Under the pieces are notes generated by a model, which worked only from the letters and a program-made list of their open reading frames with translations, did no database searches and had not been told where the DNA came from. DNA of 64,000 nucleotides from NCBI RefSeq assembly GCF_000003815.2, contig NC_049995.1, positions 3,607,896-3,671,895 on the forward strand, given 5' to 3'. The first letter of the stretch is position 1. Every line of letters begins with the position of its first letter. Source of the stretch: Branchiostoma floridae (taxonomy: Eukaryota; Chordata; Leptocardii; Amphioxiformes; Branchiostomatidae). The position numbers and the translations under genes are program-made. Below are positions 21,901-34,087 of this stretch, piece by piece.

Positions 21901-23123
21901 ATATATAATGAAATACAACACCAGCGACCTCTCCCACGGAGCCTAACTGATGCAGTGTTTTGCAAGTCTATCCACGCTAAAACTTACACAAGAGCTACGT
22001 TTTGATTATAAAACAAGCCCATTTCAAACTAGTCTAACATGTTTTTCGTCTGCAAACTCTAGCCGTGTGTATCAGTGCAAGAGATCAAGGGTTGGGCATA
22101 CTGTGGACCCCATTACTTGCCATGTTAGAAGACTTGAATTCTAATTTTTCTCCTTCATCGACAGATTAGAAAACAAAATATGACTGCCTACAATCACCCC
22201 TCCCCCTATTCAGACTGTGTTCTCATTTCATTTCTTTACACTGCAAACGTGGCAGGAAAACGAAAAGGCATGAAGAAATAAAGTGACTATCATTGGCAGG
22301 TGCGGGATAGGGAAAGCAAGCGAAAAGAAATAACACTCGTTATAGGTATATTTTCGAACTGGCCTAGGCCTGTTTTCAACAACCTGTCAAACTACCTGGG
22401 GTAGGGTGGGGGAGGGGCGCATGACTTCAGTATTGGCTTTTGGCCAAGTTTTTGGCTTTGGTAAAGTTTGCTAACGAAGAAGTTGTTTTATTTTGAGCCA
22501 CCAATGTGCAACCTGGCTATAGAACGGGCAAAATCTTCTTCCGAAAACTTAAACACAGGACAAAGAAATGTTTAATGTCATTACTGACTCATACTGACTT
22601 AATACACGCACACTTTTGACAGTCCCCTAACTGCAAACTATCAAAACCTACCTCTAAACTCCTTATAAAATTAGTTCTCAATATCATAAAACTTTTTTAT
22701 AGTAACTAACGTTATACAAAAAAGAAAAGTACTCACGAGAATGTAAGTAGTGAGTTCTGTCTACGGTATACAACACTGCCTTCTCCGACGAAGACCGTGC
22801 GATTATGAAACGATATTTTCTCATATGCATATCTGAAGGACGCGTGGGTAATTTATGCCTCGTTATGATAAGATGTTGTTCTCACCGTTTACAAACAAGC
22901 ACTCGATAAGATTATATTGAAAACTGGGAGGGGGCGTTGTTGATGCATATCAGCTTAGCAATCTTTCTTCTGTTGATCTTTAGAACGTTCAAAACTAAAT
23001 ATTGACAAAATAAGGCAATGTACATGAATGAAGGTCGTCATTTCTTATGAAATATTTGAGGATTGACTAGCTTTTCTATTGATTTGGGGAAGAAATTTGC
23101 AGTTGTCTTAAATCCATTTTATG

Positions 23124-23550
23124 TAGGGCTGGGTACCGGTACAGAAAATTCAGGTCCAGGTCCGGTCCAAAGGATTAGGTCCAGGTCCGGACCTGAACCT
23201 GGACCTGATTCACTTTGACTCATACCAATGGTCTATTTCACTACATAGAAATCTGTTTGGTGGAGTATTAGACTTACACTGGCGCTTTAAGATCCTACAA
23301 CGCTAACTGCACCTGTACGATTGGCTGTAAAACTTGGTAGAAATTACTATAAACTCTACTCTACTTCACTCTTGTTATTTTATTCCACCTGCAAGCGCCA
23401 AAACGTGTGAATGGCTGATAAAATAATCTGTTAATTTTCTAATCGGTCCAACATCCGGTGCACCTAATTTTTTCAGGTCCGGTTTTTCTGGACTGGTCCA
23501 AGAAGAAAAACCGGTTTTGTACCGGTACGCTGTACCGATACCCAGCCCTA
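23124..23550. mobile_element. hAT-type miniature element, copy 1 (427 bp)
   Basis: Ends TAGGGCTGGGTACCGGTAC and GTACCGATACCCAGCCCTA are flanked by the 8-bp duplication ATTTTATG (23116-23123, 23551-23558). The interior is rich in ggtccaggtccgg. An 8-bp duplication and cAGGG-type ends fit the hAT superfamily. Copy 2 is at 34723-35159. Confidence 0.85.
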
Positions 23551-25663
23551 ATTTTATGTGTTTTGGCCACCAATATCTGCCAACGAACGTTTCTAGTATG
23601 ATTTGGTATTCAAGAGTAGAAACCTACATGACTTATCAAACTCCGTTTCTCCCGTTTAATGGTTACATCTAATTGTTGTAGTAAAACTGAAACAAAACGT
23701 CCTGGTTACATAATTTATTCAGGTCATCCTTGATATATCTTTACAATTACAAGTATCTAATTTCATTTGCATTCATTGCTTACAAACAGCGACCAACCAC
23801 CTTATTTTCAGATGGACAACATTGCAGTAAAGATTGTTAACATAAAGCACTGACTTGTTTCTTCAAATCATAGGAATACTAAAGACACAAGAAGATATCC
23901 ATTGTATTACAAACTCCAGGCTCCTTTTCAACATGATATACCTTTACACATATATGTCGTGCGTAACATTATGATTCTCTATGCTCCATATTGCTGAAGT
24001 GATATTGTTACATATGGATATATATTCATATACATACATAATGAATTCTTAAGTTAAATGTAAGAAGTAGATCTTTCAATAGTCAGGCTCCACTGGTGTA
24101 TGGCAACATACTGTCCACTGCTATATTCTTTTTCACTATCTATTACCACTGTTTTGTTACTATTATGAATGAACTGTCTGACAAATGGACATTTTATTTG
24201 TTGCGTAGATGATTTTCAAGTATCGCTTAGCAGCTCCAACTCTGTAAATGGCTTCCTCAACAAAAGATTCATGTTGACAAATAGTTGACAAGAATTATCG
24301 TAACTAAATGTTTAGCTATCAACAATAAATGTTTACTCGTTAACAACGATATGTTCATGGCAATTCGCATCTATCCTTTATCAACCTACTCTTAATGATA
24401 ATACAAATGTACACGTACATAGATTAAAATAATGTCAAATTCCTGTGTACAATAGTACATGAGTATAGAATAACTGTTCTTTCACCAAAACTTTCACTTG
24501 CACAAAATGTTGCTGATAAACATTTCATATCTATATCTATATCTGATGCTATAGCGTATATATTCTTAGATATATATCAATGATATTTAAGATGGAAAGA
24601 AAAAAAAGTTCTGGTATATGTTGTTATATGCACCAAACTTTGTAAATACCGACAATATTTGAAGAGTATAAAGTAAGTGCATATATCTGTTACACTTAAC
24701 AAATACTATAAAAGACAAATAATACTTTAACAAGGGTAGGAACATTTGATGTAAGTGATATTAACAGTTACTATGCTAATCTTATATTGCTGGAGATTGA
24801 TCAAAATGTAATTTCATTTCTCTATTGATTACCTAACAATTTTTTAAAAATCACATTCATGTCCAAATATTAAGATTGTAAGATACAATTGCTTGTTACA
24901 TGTAAAAGTAAATCTAAACAACTTGTTGAATCATCTTTATTGCCAAATTCTCTCGATAGACTAGGGAAGATTTTAAACTACATTGTACTTCATGATTAAC
25001 ATAATATGAACATTGCATAATGAAATTCCTTTTCACAAGTCATAATTATAGTATTTTGCTAAATTATCATAAAATCATCAGAAATATCAAGACATGTAAA
25101 AACGTTTCAAAAAGGAACATATGTTCTCTAGCGAATATTTTGGTGGCTTTAATGCTATGCGTATTGTACATATACATATCTGGTTACAGCCAAACTTTTG
25201 CTTTTCTTTCTTTGATAATTCGTATTCTTCTCTTAAAAATTTCACATTTTACAACTCCCGTTTATAACCCTGATTGCCAGTTTTATTATATTCAAAACAT
25301 ATCTCGAGACCTTTCATAAATTTTCCCTTGTTATATAAATTTGCATTTAATTGTCAAAATCAAAACATCTGCCTTAGTTGTCAAATACATGACATATCGT
25401 CTTAAAACCACCTCTAACATGTTTTAGCACAATGAACTTCAAACTACATATCTTTCAAAATACTGGCAGTTTATACATACATATATACCATATTGATTCC
25501 CATATATACGGCTACGTGAAAAGTAGCTCGCTTCCAAATATAGACTCGTCCTAATCAAGAGGGCCATTTTGAAAAGTTGCTCTCGTGAGAGTACAGCATG
25601 GCGAGAACGCGCGTGACTTGCACCAAAACGAGGCCAGACAAGATTCACTACTGATTACATCAC

Positions 25664-25705
25664 CTACACAAGAGGCACGTGCTTCACATCTCCAAACTTC
25701 TTCTT
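25664..25705 (-). CDS. Possible alternative terminal mini-exon of gene B (C-tail copy)
   Basis: A 42-nt copy of the last 13 codons plus stop of gene B lies ~95 bp downstream of the main stop. It encodes KKKFGDVKHVPLV then TAG, against KKKFGDAEHVPLA then TAA in the main exon. Immediately upstream is a pyrimidine-rich stretch ending in AG (cctcgtttttag), so it starts in phase 0 behind a plausible acceptor. There is no obvious donor in the main exon that would feed it. It could be a used alternative end or a recent partial duplication. Confidence 0.4.
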   Translation of the reverse strand, partial: KKKFGDVKHVPLV

Positions 25706-25758
25706 CTAAAAACGAGGCTAATGATGCAGAGAAGTTGCATAATTACTAATTGCATGAC

Positions 25759-28700
25759 TTACGCTAGAGGCACGTGTTCTGCGTCTCCGAACTTCTTCTT
25801 CCAGATGTTGGCCCTGAGGTCCTCTGTGTCCCTCTCTACATCATGGTGTGGATGGTGATGATGATGATCGTGTCCAACCCTGTCTAGCGAGTGCATGGAG
25901 CCCGTCAGCGACCCCAAAGACGCGGCAATGTCCTGCTTGGTCACGCCACCGTTCTTGCTCTCCAGAGGCTTGTTCTGCTCCCTCCTCTTGAAGAGGTAGG
26001 CGGCGAAGAGGATCAGGAAGCCGCCTAGAACCCGCAGCGCTGTGATGAGTCCGAAGAACGCGTACCTGTTCTTGTCCAAGTCGTATAGGAGACAAGCTCC
26101 CTGTTGGCCGCAGTTTGTGGACCACAGTCGACAGGTTGTGTCGATCAAGGCGCCGAAGTAGATCGGTGACGGGATGAAACCTGGAAAAGGGGAAACAGAG
26201 TTTATAAGGTTAAAGTCCTTTCCACACTATATGGGGTAAAGGTGGGTGCACATCATAATTTTCTGGGCACTTGGACCACACAATTGTCGAATCACACATT
26301 GACCTCGACCACAAATGCTTTCAAAGCTACTGCTTTGTTTTATAAGAACATTTTTGGCTCTGTTCTATATGTACCGTCTAACAAGACTGTTTTAAGAACA
26401 GACTTTTGGTCCTGTACTTCATATCACCGATGTTTTCAGGATCGACGACTTACCAAGAAGCTTCATAATCACGGACTGCACTCCCATGCCGAAGGATTTG
26501 GTCTCAGGCGTCAATGCCCTGTAAGGAAGAAGAAAAAGCACAATGTGTATCCGAACAATAGGCCGAGACTCATGCAATAGTTTCGTTACGTTTCCAGTTT
26601 TACACAAATGTAGCACATCATAAACATGCAAATTATGTCCCAAACATGCAAATGTATTCATAGTTACAGCCTTAACTGCCATGCCGATAGGCTTCAATCT
26701 TCAAGCAGATCTATGAGTGGGAAGACAGTATCCATCCGTCCAAACAAAGGGCCACTCGGATGGATACTGTCTCCCCTTCCATAGATCTACTTGGACATCT
26801 GCATAAAAAGGTTTCGTGTCAAGAGTTAGTTAAAAACTTAAAAGAAGGAAAACAATATTTGTACAATATGTGTCTTAAACATGATGAGTTGAGGTACATT
26901 GTAGAATATAAACCTATATTGGTTTCCAGTTTGTACACAAATGCAACACATTATAAACATGCAAATCATGTCCAAATCATGCAAATAGTATATTTATAGT
27001 ACATATGTGAACCTCAATGTCAGACCGTCACCATGATATAAGAACTATGATATACATAATGTTTTCTATTGTTTATGTTTGCGCCATATATACATTTATA
27101 TGCATTGTGCAATATGCCCTGCCTTTAACGTAATCCTGTTTACCTAAGGATGGAAATGATGACTGGAATAAACCCGAACGACGAGGCGAATCCGCCGACT
27201 ACAAAAACGGCGATAAATGCGCCCCACTTATTACAGTCGGTGCGGCATGGAAAACCTATGGCGAAGTTTGGCATCCCCTGGAATCCGGGAGGTCCATTTT
27301 CCGGCATTCTAGGACCCATTCCTGGAATGGGAGGCGATGTGGAATTGGCGTTCATAGATGGGGTACTGTCCGTTGCGTTCGCGTTGCTGCGAAGTTTTTG
27401 CGGACTTGCCGTCGCCCACATCGGGTCTATGTGAGGCTTCTGACTGTCTTGTTTTTCGTCTCCGCCAGGTGGAGCGCCTGCACCTGACTTTCCGAATTTC
27501 TCAGCCATCATCTTCTTCAGAACCTCTGGTGGTAAGTCGGCAAGACAGCCGCAACGGGAGAAATTCTAAAGGAAAACGTCGAGCCATCAACGTATATAGT
27601 ACTACACGATCTAATAGGCAATTGGCAATAACAACACCAACCTCCGTCACTTGTTGAAGGCAGAGAATCACTACAATATTTGATAAGATATATTGTAGCA
27701 AAATTTGGAAAAAAATGTAGGATCTATGATTTTGGAATTTCTGAAAAGACCGGAAGTTGACTGTACATAAATTAGTTGTGTTAGCACCCTTAAAAAGGAA
27801 CAACTCACAACGGAGCTTGGTTGTTGCCAATGCTTGCACTTTTACCATTCTGAAGATTTCTTGGCATTTTTACCTCCAAACATCCATGCCTTTGTTTTGT
27901 CACACAACAGTGTTTTCATTCCACTCTAATCTTAGCAACTTTGTTGCATTGGTAAAATCTTCAGAATGATAAAAGTGACGATGATCATGATTCTTTGTCA
28001 CGGTACTGCCTAAAGACCAAGGGTAATCTACTTTACCTGTTCACTTTTTGATAATCTACTTAACTTGTTCACTTTTTAAGATAATCATTCATTTTTGAAA
28101 GCTAATTTTCACTCAGTTTTATTTGTCTCCTTGATTTTTGCTCTTAGTCGAAGCAAACTAAACCTGTTTGTAATATCTGTACACAACTCAGCAGTATCTT
28201 ACCCTTGCCCTTTGGTAGCACATTTGAACAATCAAGGAGGTTATATATCTCTATATAACCTTCTTGGAAAAATAAAAATGATAAAGCTTTACCTCAAACA
28301 ACAGACGATGACAGGGATAAACCCAAACGACCATGCCGTTAGCGACACCAACAGTGCAATTACACCCTCGATAATTTTGTCGGGACATTGGTTTTCACAA
28401 ATGCCCCAAAATGCACTGCGGTCGCTACGACCGCCATCTTGGATTTCGTGTGTCGACATCTGCACTACCGGAGGGGTCACCAAGGTCATCTCCATTCCGG
28501 GTTTAATTCCTGCTCTAAGAGTCGCCCAGGAATCCTCTATTCCAGAGTTAATGTCTAAGGACTCCTTTGGCCCACCACCGTTAGAAAGTTTGTGAGCAGT
28601 GTTAGTAGTTGTTAGTGGGAGAGAGGAAGCCATGCAGGCGCAGCCACTGAAGTTCTGCATAATGGAGAAACGATACATGCAAATAAAGTTAGGCGTGTAA

Positions 28701-30210
28701 TGCCTAAGCGTGAAAGTCATGCATTTAGTTCAAGTTAGAAGCTTAGTACGTGTTACCTATTGGACATTGCAGTTAGTGGTTAGTGTTGATTCTTTATTAG
28801 GAAAGCATCAATGAGAGCGTTGCCTTACAATGAAATGTTGCTGTAGATGGTGTTAAATGAGTTGATTTGCATACGGTGAAGTCAGTCATTAGATATAAAT
28901 GTAGCTGTTTTTCTGTCCGAAGATTTCATCCACCAATCACAGCACAAAACATGATCGTTCAGCACACCTTTAAGTATACGAAAGGTTCCATTTTTTCACT
29001 CAAGTAAAGAAACAGAAGCCTTACGCATTCTTTAAGGTGTGCCTAAAGATGAAGAATAATGCTATGATTGTTTCTATGATCTTATAATTGGGCATCTAAG
29101 CTGTTTTACTGACGATTTGGGGAGACTTACCGATACGACGATCCCCATCGGGTGCATGAAGCTCTGCTTCTCGGTGCAGCCTGCGTGGCAGCCCGAGAAG
29201 TAGGTGACGCCGTCCGACCCACAGACCGGGCTGTACTTGTCCAAGTTGCAGTTACAGCCAGTGTTACAGGAGGAGAGCAGGTTGATGTCTCCGTTCTTGA
29301 GGTAGGGAACGTTTGGCATTAACGGGCTGTGGTAGAAGAAATACATTGTTAAATAACGTGTGATGGCAAATGAAATGATGACCGAGGCGGGGGACGTTAC
29401 AGGCTACCTTTAGAAAGACGTGTCCGTGAGGTCGATATCAATTGGAGATTTAGCTGCACCATGGTATCTAGTCTGTACGTGTACCACAAACTCTACTGTA
29501 ACTGGCCTCTCCCCGCAGAGGAGGCCGTTCGGATGTTGGGCGAGCTGCTATAAGCGAAATCTAAGGTATGGTCCAAGTAGGGCTGACCAAAATGTAAAAA
29601 AAAAAAGAATTTAAAAGAAATAAACATCTAACTTCGTAGATATTTAGGTCTATTAGTGTATTTTGTCGTCCTTATTCCATAATCATTGCTATTTTAGTGT
29701 CAAATTCAAGTGAAAAGTTCGCCGTTTCCAACGCCCAAATCGGGTGCCGATACCTTTTGTAACAGTCTGCCCAATTAGGGTCCAGAGCCGTGGCGCGAAA
29801 GTTAAATTGCACAGCCAATCAGGCCTCGCTTGGGAATGACGTCATGGTACCCACCTGTAGCCATACGGAATGGTGACCCCCGCCATGGGCGGCTGTGGGC
29901 ACGTCAGGAAGAACATCGGGATGCTGATGAGGGAGGAGATAAAGACGGAGGCTGCTGACATGTACAGGCACTGCACGGGAGTCAACTTGAACTTCTTAAT
30001 GACGATTCCTGATCCGACGATGCCGAACACGGTGGACGGCAACATCACTATTCCTGGATAAGGAACAACGGTAAGTGGTTGATTCTTTGATTGATTCATG
30101 TATTGATTATCTAATTGATCAATCAATGAGTATGTGAGCGACTAAGTAAATAGTAGAGAGAAGTAGAGTGAGGTAGACTACGTCGTGAGTGTGTGTACGT
30201 CGTTGTGTAC

Positions 30211-30242
<32 letters not shown>

Positions 30243-33200
30243 GAGAGAGAGAAAACGTGTTTGTGTGTGTTTGTAAGAGTGTAAGCTAATGAGTTGGTGA
30301 GTGAGTGCGTGAGTGAGTGAGAGAGCGAGTGAGTGAGTGAATGAATGAGTGATAAGTGTGTTGTGTGTGTATGACAGTAAGCGTGTAGTGAGTGAGTGAG
30401 CGAATGGGTCAATGATTGAAGAAGTGAGTGAGAGGGAGGGAGGAAATTGGAAAGAGGGAGGGATTGAGTTAATGAGGCATTGATGTACCTACCCAGTAAC
30501 ATGTTAGCCTGTGATTTGGGGACTCCGAACTGCAGCTCCAGGTACTTTGGCATGAATGAGAAGGCTCCGAATGTGGAGACCATGCAGACCCCGGACAGGC
30601 ACAGGACCAGGAACACGCCGTTCGTCAGGACCTCCTTCAGACTCTTCGACATGCCTGGAGCAACAAGAGATCACACCTCCGTGAAATATTCAGAGTTTCG
30701 ATTACATTTGAATTCGTCGATGAAGGTATATAATTAGACAAGCAAGGTTACCGTAATAAGATTTGCCATGGCACCAGAGCCACTGACGAAAGGTGGATGG
30801 TACTTGAAACGTCTGGCCGTTTCCAAGATCATATCTGGAAGCTTGAGTAATTGCTATCTGGTCTGTCTTCCATTGACACCATCTTGCCACTCACTTCCTG
30901 CTTTCTCTATCTTTTCTCGTCGACATTCCTCTGAAACTCAGGCCTTTCACTTTAAGGCTACTCGCTAGCCTATTCACCAGTCCATTTAGGTAGCGTGTAG
31001 TCAATTGTCTGCAGTCCTTAGAATAAGACGTTAAGTCGTAGCCCACTGTTCATTGCACATGTCGAAAAGAGCTAAGGGAATTTCCCCGGTGCAATGACCC
31101 TTTTAAAAACTGTACATAGAGTTCGTCCTGTCGCTGTCACGACTAGTGGAAGATTAGCTCTTCAGTTAGCTTAAATGTATCGAAATCACAATCAATGTCA
31201 CATACCTTTGATCTGTTTCCATAGTCCCTTGGCTGGGTCCAGCAGGGGCGGGCCCTTGTCCATGTCCATCATGGGGAGCATCTTCTTCTTCTCGCTCTTG
31301 TCTTTCTTCTGAACAACGTCGCTGTCTGGGGGTCTCTTCAGTGCTGAGAAGACAACATTTTATCAACACTGTTACTCATAAAAGTAGAGACATTCAGTAT
31401 TTCCAGGACAAAAGAAAATGTCATATAAGTTGAATCAAACTTTCTACTTGACACTCCACTGTTTATTTAACAATGTATATTGATTGTTTTGTTCAGTACA
31501 ATGTTTCCTCAAAGATTGATTCAACTTCTATAACTGAATTCCTGAGTAATCTGCACAAACGTAATGGATGAAGCCATACTGCAAGAGGTCAAGTAAGGTC
31601 AGAGCACAACAATCTGTAACCGTAGGGCATCATGTACCAGGCTAGGGCGAGATGCACCGGAAAGATAGCCTGGGTACCATTCGGAAAGTAGTTCGCTCCG
31701 GCGTTTATTATACACCATATACAGTCGCTTCTAGCTCTGACATTTATTATAAACTATATACAGTCGCTTCTCGCTCTGACATTTATTATAAACTATATAC
31801 AGTCGCTTCTAGCTCTGACATTAAGTATACACTATATACAGTCGCTTCTCGCTCTGACATCTATTATACACTATATACTACATACAGTCGCTTCTCTGCT
31901 TCGAAATAATTATAACGGGGGAGACAACTAGTGAGGTTAGTAATCATCTGTACTTTCCCCCTTCATTTTGTAATGGAGAACCTTGAAAAAGAAATAAATA
32001 AACTTTCATCATAAATACGAAGCACAGCAGTTATCGATACATGTTTTGAATGAACACGTACCGGGTGGGAAAAAGAACATGGGGAAGGCCGTTGCCAGAA
32101 GTCCTGCACCACAGATGAAGAAGCCGATCCACCAGGCCCCCACCCACAGCGGGTTGGCGGGGGTCAGGCCCAGGGTCGCCGGGTCGATCCCCTTGTCCAT
32201 GTCGACGTAAAATTTCACGGCAAAGGAACTCAGGACGAAGCCGAGGGGAGGGCCGAGTCCAAACACGATGTAAGATGTTCCTGTAAAAAAAAAAAACAAG
32301 TTGACAAAACAATCAAGACGTAAAACTTCACGGCAAAAGAACTGAGGACGAAGCCGAGGGGAGGGCCGAGTCCAAACACGATGTAAGATGTCCCTGTGAA
32401 AATAAAAGTTGACGAAAAATTCAGAAAAATCAGAAAAGACAAAATTGAATACTAGTATTGAACTTGTATGTCAATCAGCTAAATTACTAGTACTCTACAG
32501 ACTGAGTACATCATGGATTTGCGGTACGCACATACCGCCAATACTTTGTGTTGACAGTTAAGAAAAAGTAAGGGACTTGTTTAAGCTACAATACCTGCTA
32601 TAAAACATAAAATCCCAGAGCATACTAGATATTACTTTAGTTATCCACACCATATTCTTCATACGGTACATGATAACTGTTAGAGTTTAAAGTCTCTTCT
32701 AGCATCTAAATCATTATCGCTAACTTTTATCAACATCAATACTTATCATTGAAGTTTTGTTGTGGTTTTTAAATGCTGAAAACAACACAGTCACGTTTTT
32801 CCTGTCTTTTTGTAAGTACTTATCTGACAAGATATCATTCGTATGCAGAACTTTGGTTGACAGCATGCAAATTAGGAAATTCGATCTCCAATGCCACGTT
32901 CTGAATTCATAGGTGTACCTCAGTCAGAATGCAGTATTGTCCTTGTGCATTCTACCGATAATTAAGATTGACAGTTTGTGTATATCGATTACAACTATGA
33001 CCCAGGTAAAGAAGGACAACGGCCGAAAAGACGTTTGCGTAAGTTGACTTTGACGATCATGACTGGACAGTTTTAGTGTCCGAGCGGTCATTGACACCTA
33101 AAGATCCCGAAAGACGATTGAGAAAACAGTCTTACGGAATCTGCTAAACAGTCTTACTTTGACATATAAGATGATGTCCAAATGGCCTTTGAATTACACG

Positions 33201-34029
33201 ACAAAGGATTTCGACCATTTGCATTGAGCACATGCATTGCCGTTGACATACATGTAAGCACTTGTCTAGTGGCTAAGTTATCGCTTTCTATGCGGTATGT
33301 GTCGGGCTTAATTCTAAGGTACGGGTCATACCAAAGGATTTTTTTAATGGTGTTGTGTTGCCTTTACGTGCACAGCTGTGTGGCCATAGGGGCAAGGAGG
33401 TGGAGATGGGCGCCGCGCTATACACCATATGGTGTTGGACGAACTTGAACTTATGAACATTCATGTTTCAGTTTGCAGAATGATCTTACTATAACAACCC
33501 TAGAATGCCAAGATCTAAGATCTAACAATGCATGTATGTCACTGTCCGAACGGTCATTGACACAATGAGTTCACTTAACGTCTGCAGCACAGGTGTATTT
33601 TAACACCAGTGATTGTAAATTACACCAAGCGCCAATTGTCCGACTGGTCATTGACACACATGAAAGGATTCTGGACGCCCATTGACATAAATAGATAAAA
33701 TCTATTCTCTATCAGCAGCATTGCCTCTTTTATGTAAAGATATAAAGTCACTCAAAAAATATTTGCGTGCCAAATACAACATCAAAACATATGTTAAGTC
33801 AGTTGAAATGCATGTATGCCAAAATCCATAGATTTGTAAAGCCATTTAACTGGCGCGAGGTTCCATGTATCTGTTGTTTTAGAAAACAGCTATTTAGAGA
33901 TATCAAGACAGTACTTTTAAATTGCAATATTTTCAAAATGTTGCTTTCAGGCACTTCAGAGACAGTAAATAGTATTGTAAATTGTATTTTGACATCCGCG
34001 ATTGAAATTCCTTTTATACGACACACACA

Positions 34030-34087
<58 letters not shown>

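Larger units (their letters stand above)
17241..25758. other. Gene A upstream region / gene B 3' flank
   Basis: I find no protein gene here. A minus-strand acceptor (ccttccttacag) at about 17272 precedes the ATG exon of gene A, so at least one non-coding 5' exon lies further up. One candidate donor (GTGAGTAC, exon end 22737) fits. The rest is repeats: imperfect duplication at 17300-17680, a possible minus-strand SINE head at 18040-18185, inverted-repeat elements at 19100-19316, 19357-20052 and 23124-23550, and a ~170-bp tandem array at 21380-21900. The candidate poly(A) signal of gene B is a minus AATAAA at 25287-25282. Confidence 0.5.

Noticed and set aside
28293-28654. Exon 12a as a dead exon copy
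   Set aside because: Acceptor, donor, phases, cysteines and the membrane segment are all intact with no stop, unlike the truncated decoy copies elsewhere.
30119-30450. Ser/Leu/Thr/His-rich extension of gene B exon 9
   Set aside because: It is read-through past a good donor (gtaggtac) into simple repeats.
31710-31890. CRISPR-like regular repeat
   Set aside because: Units are contiguous with no unique spacers, in eukaryotic intronic sequence.
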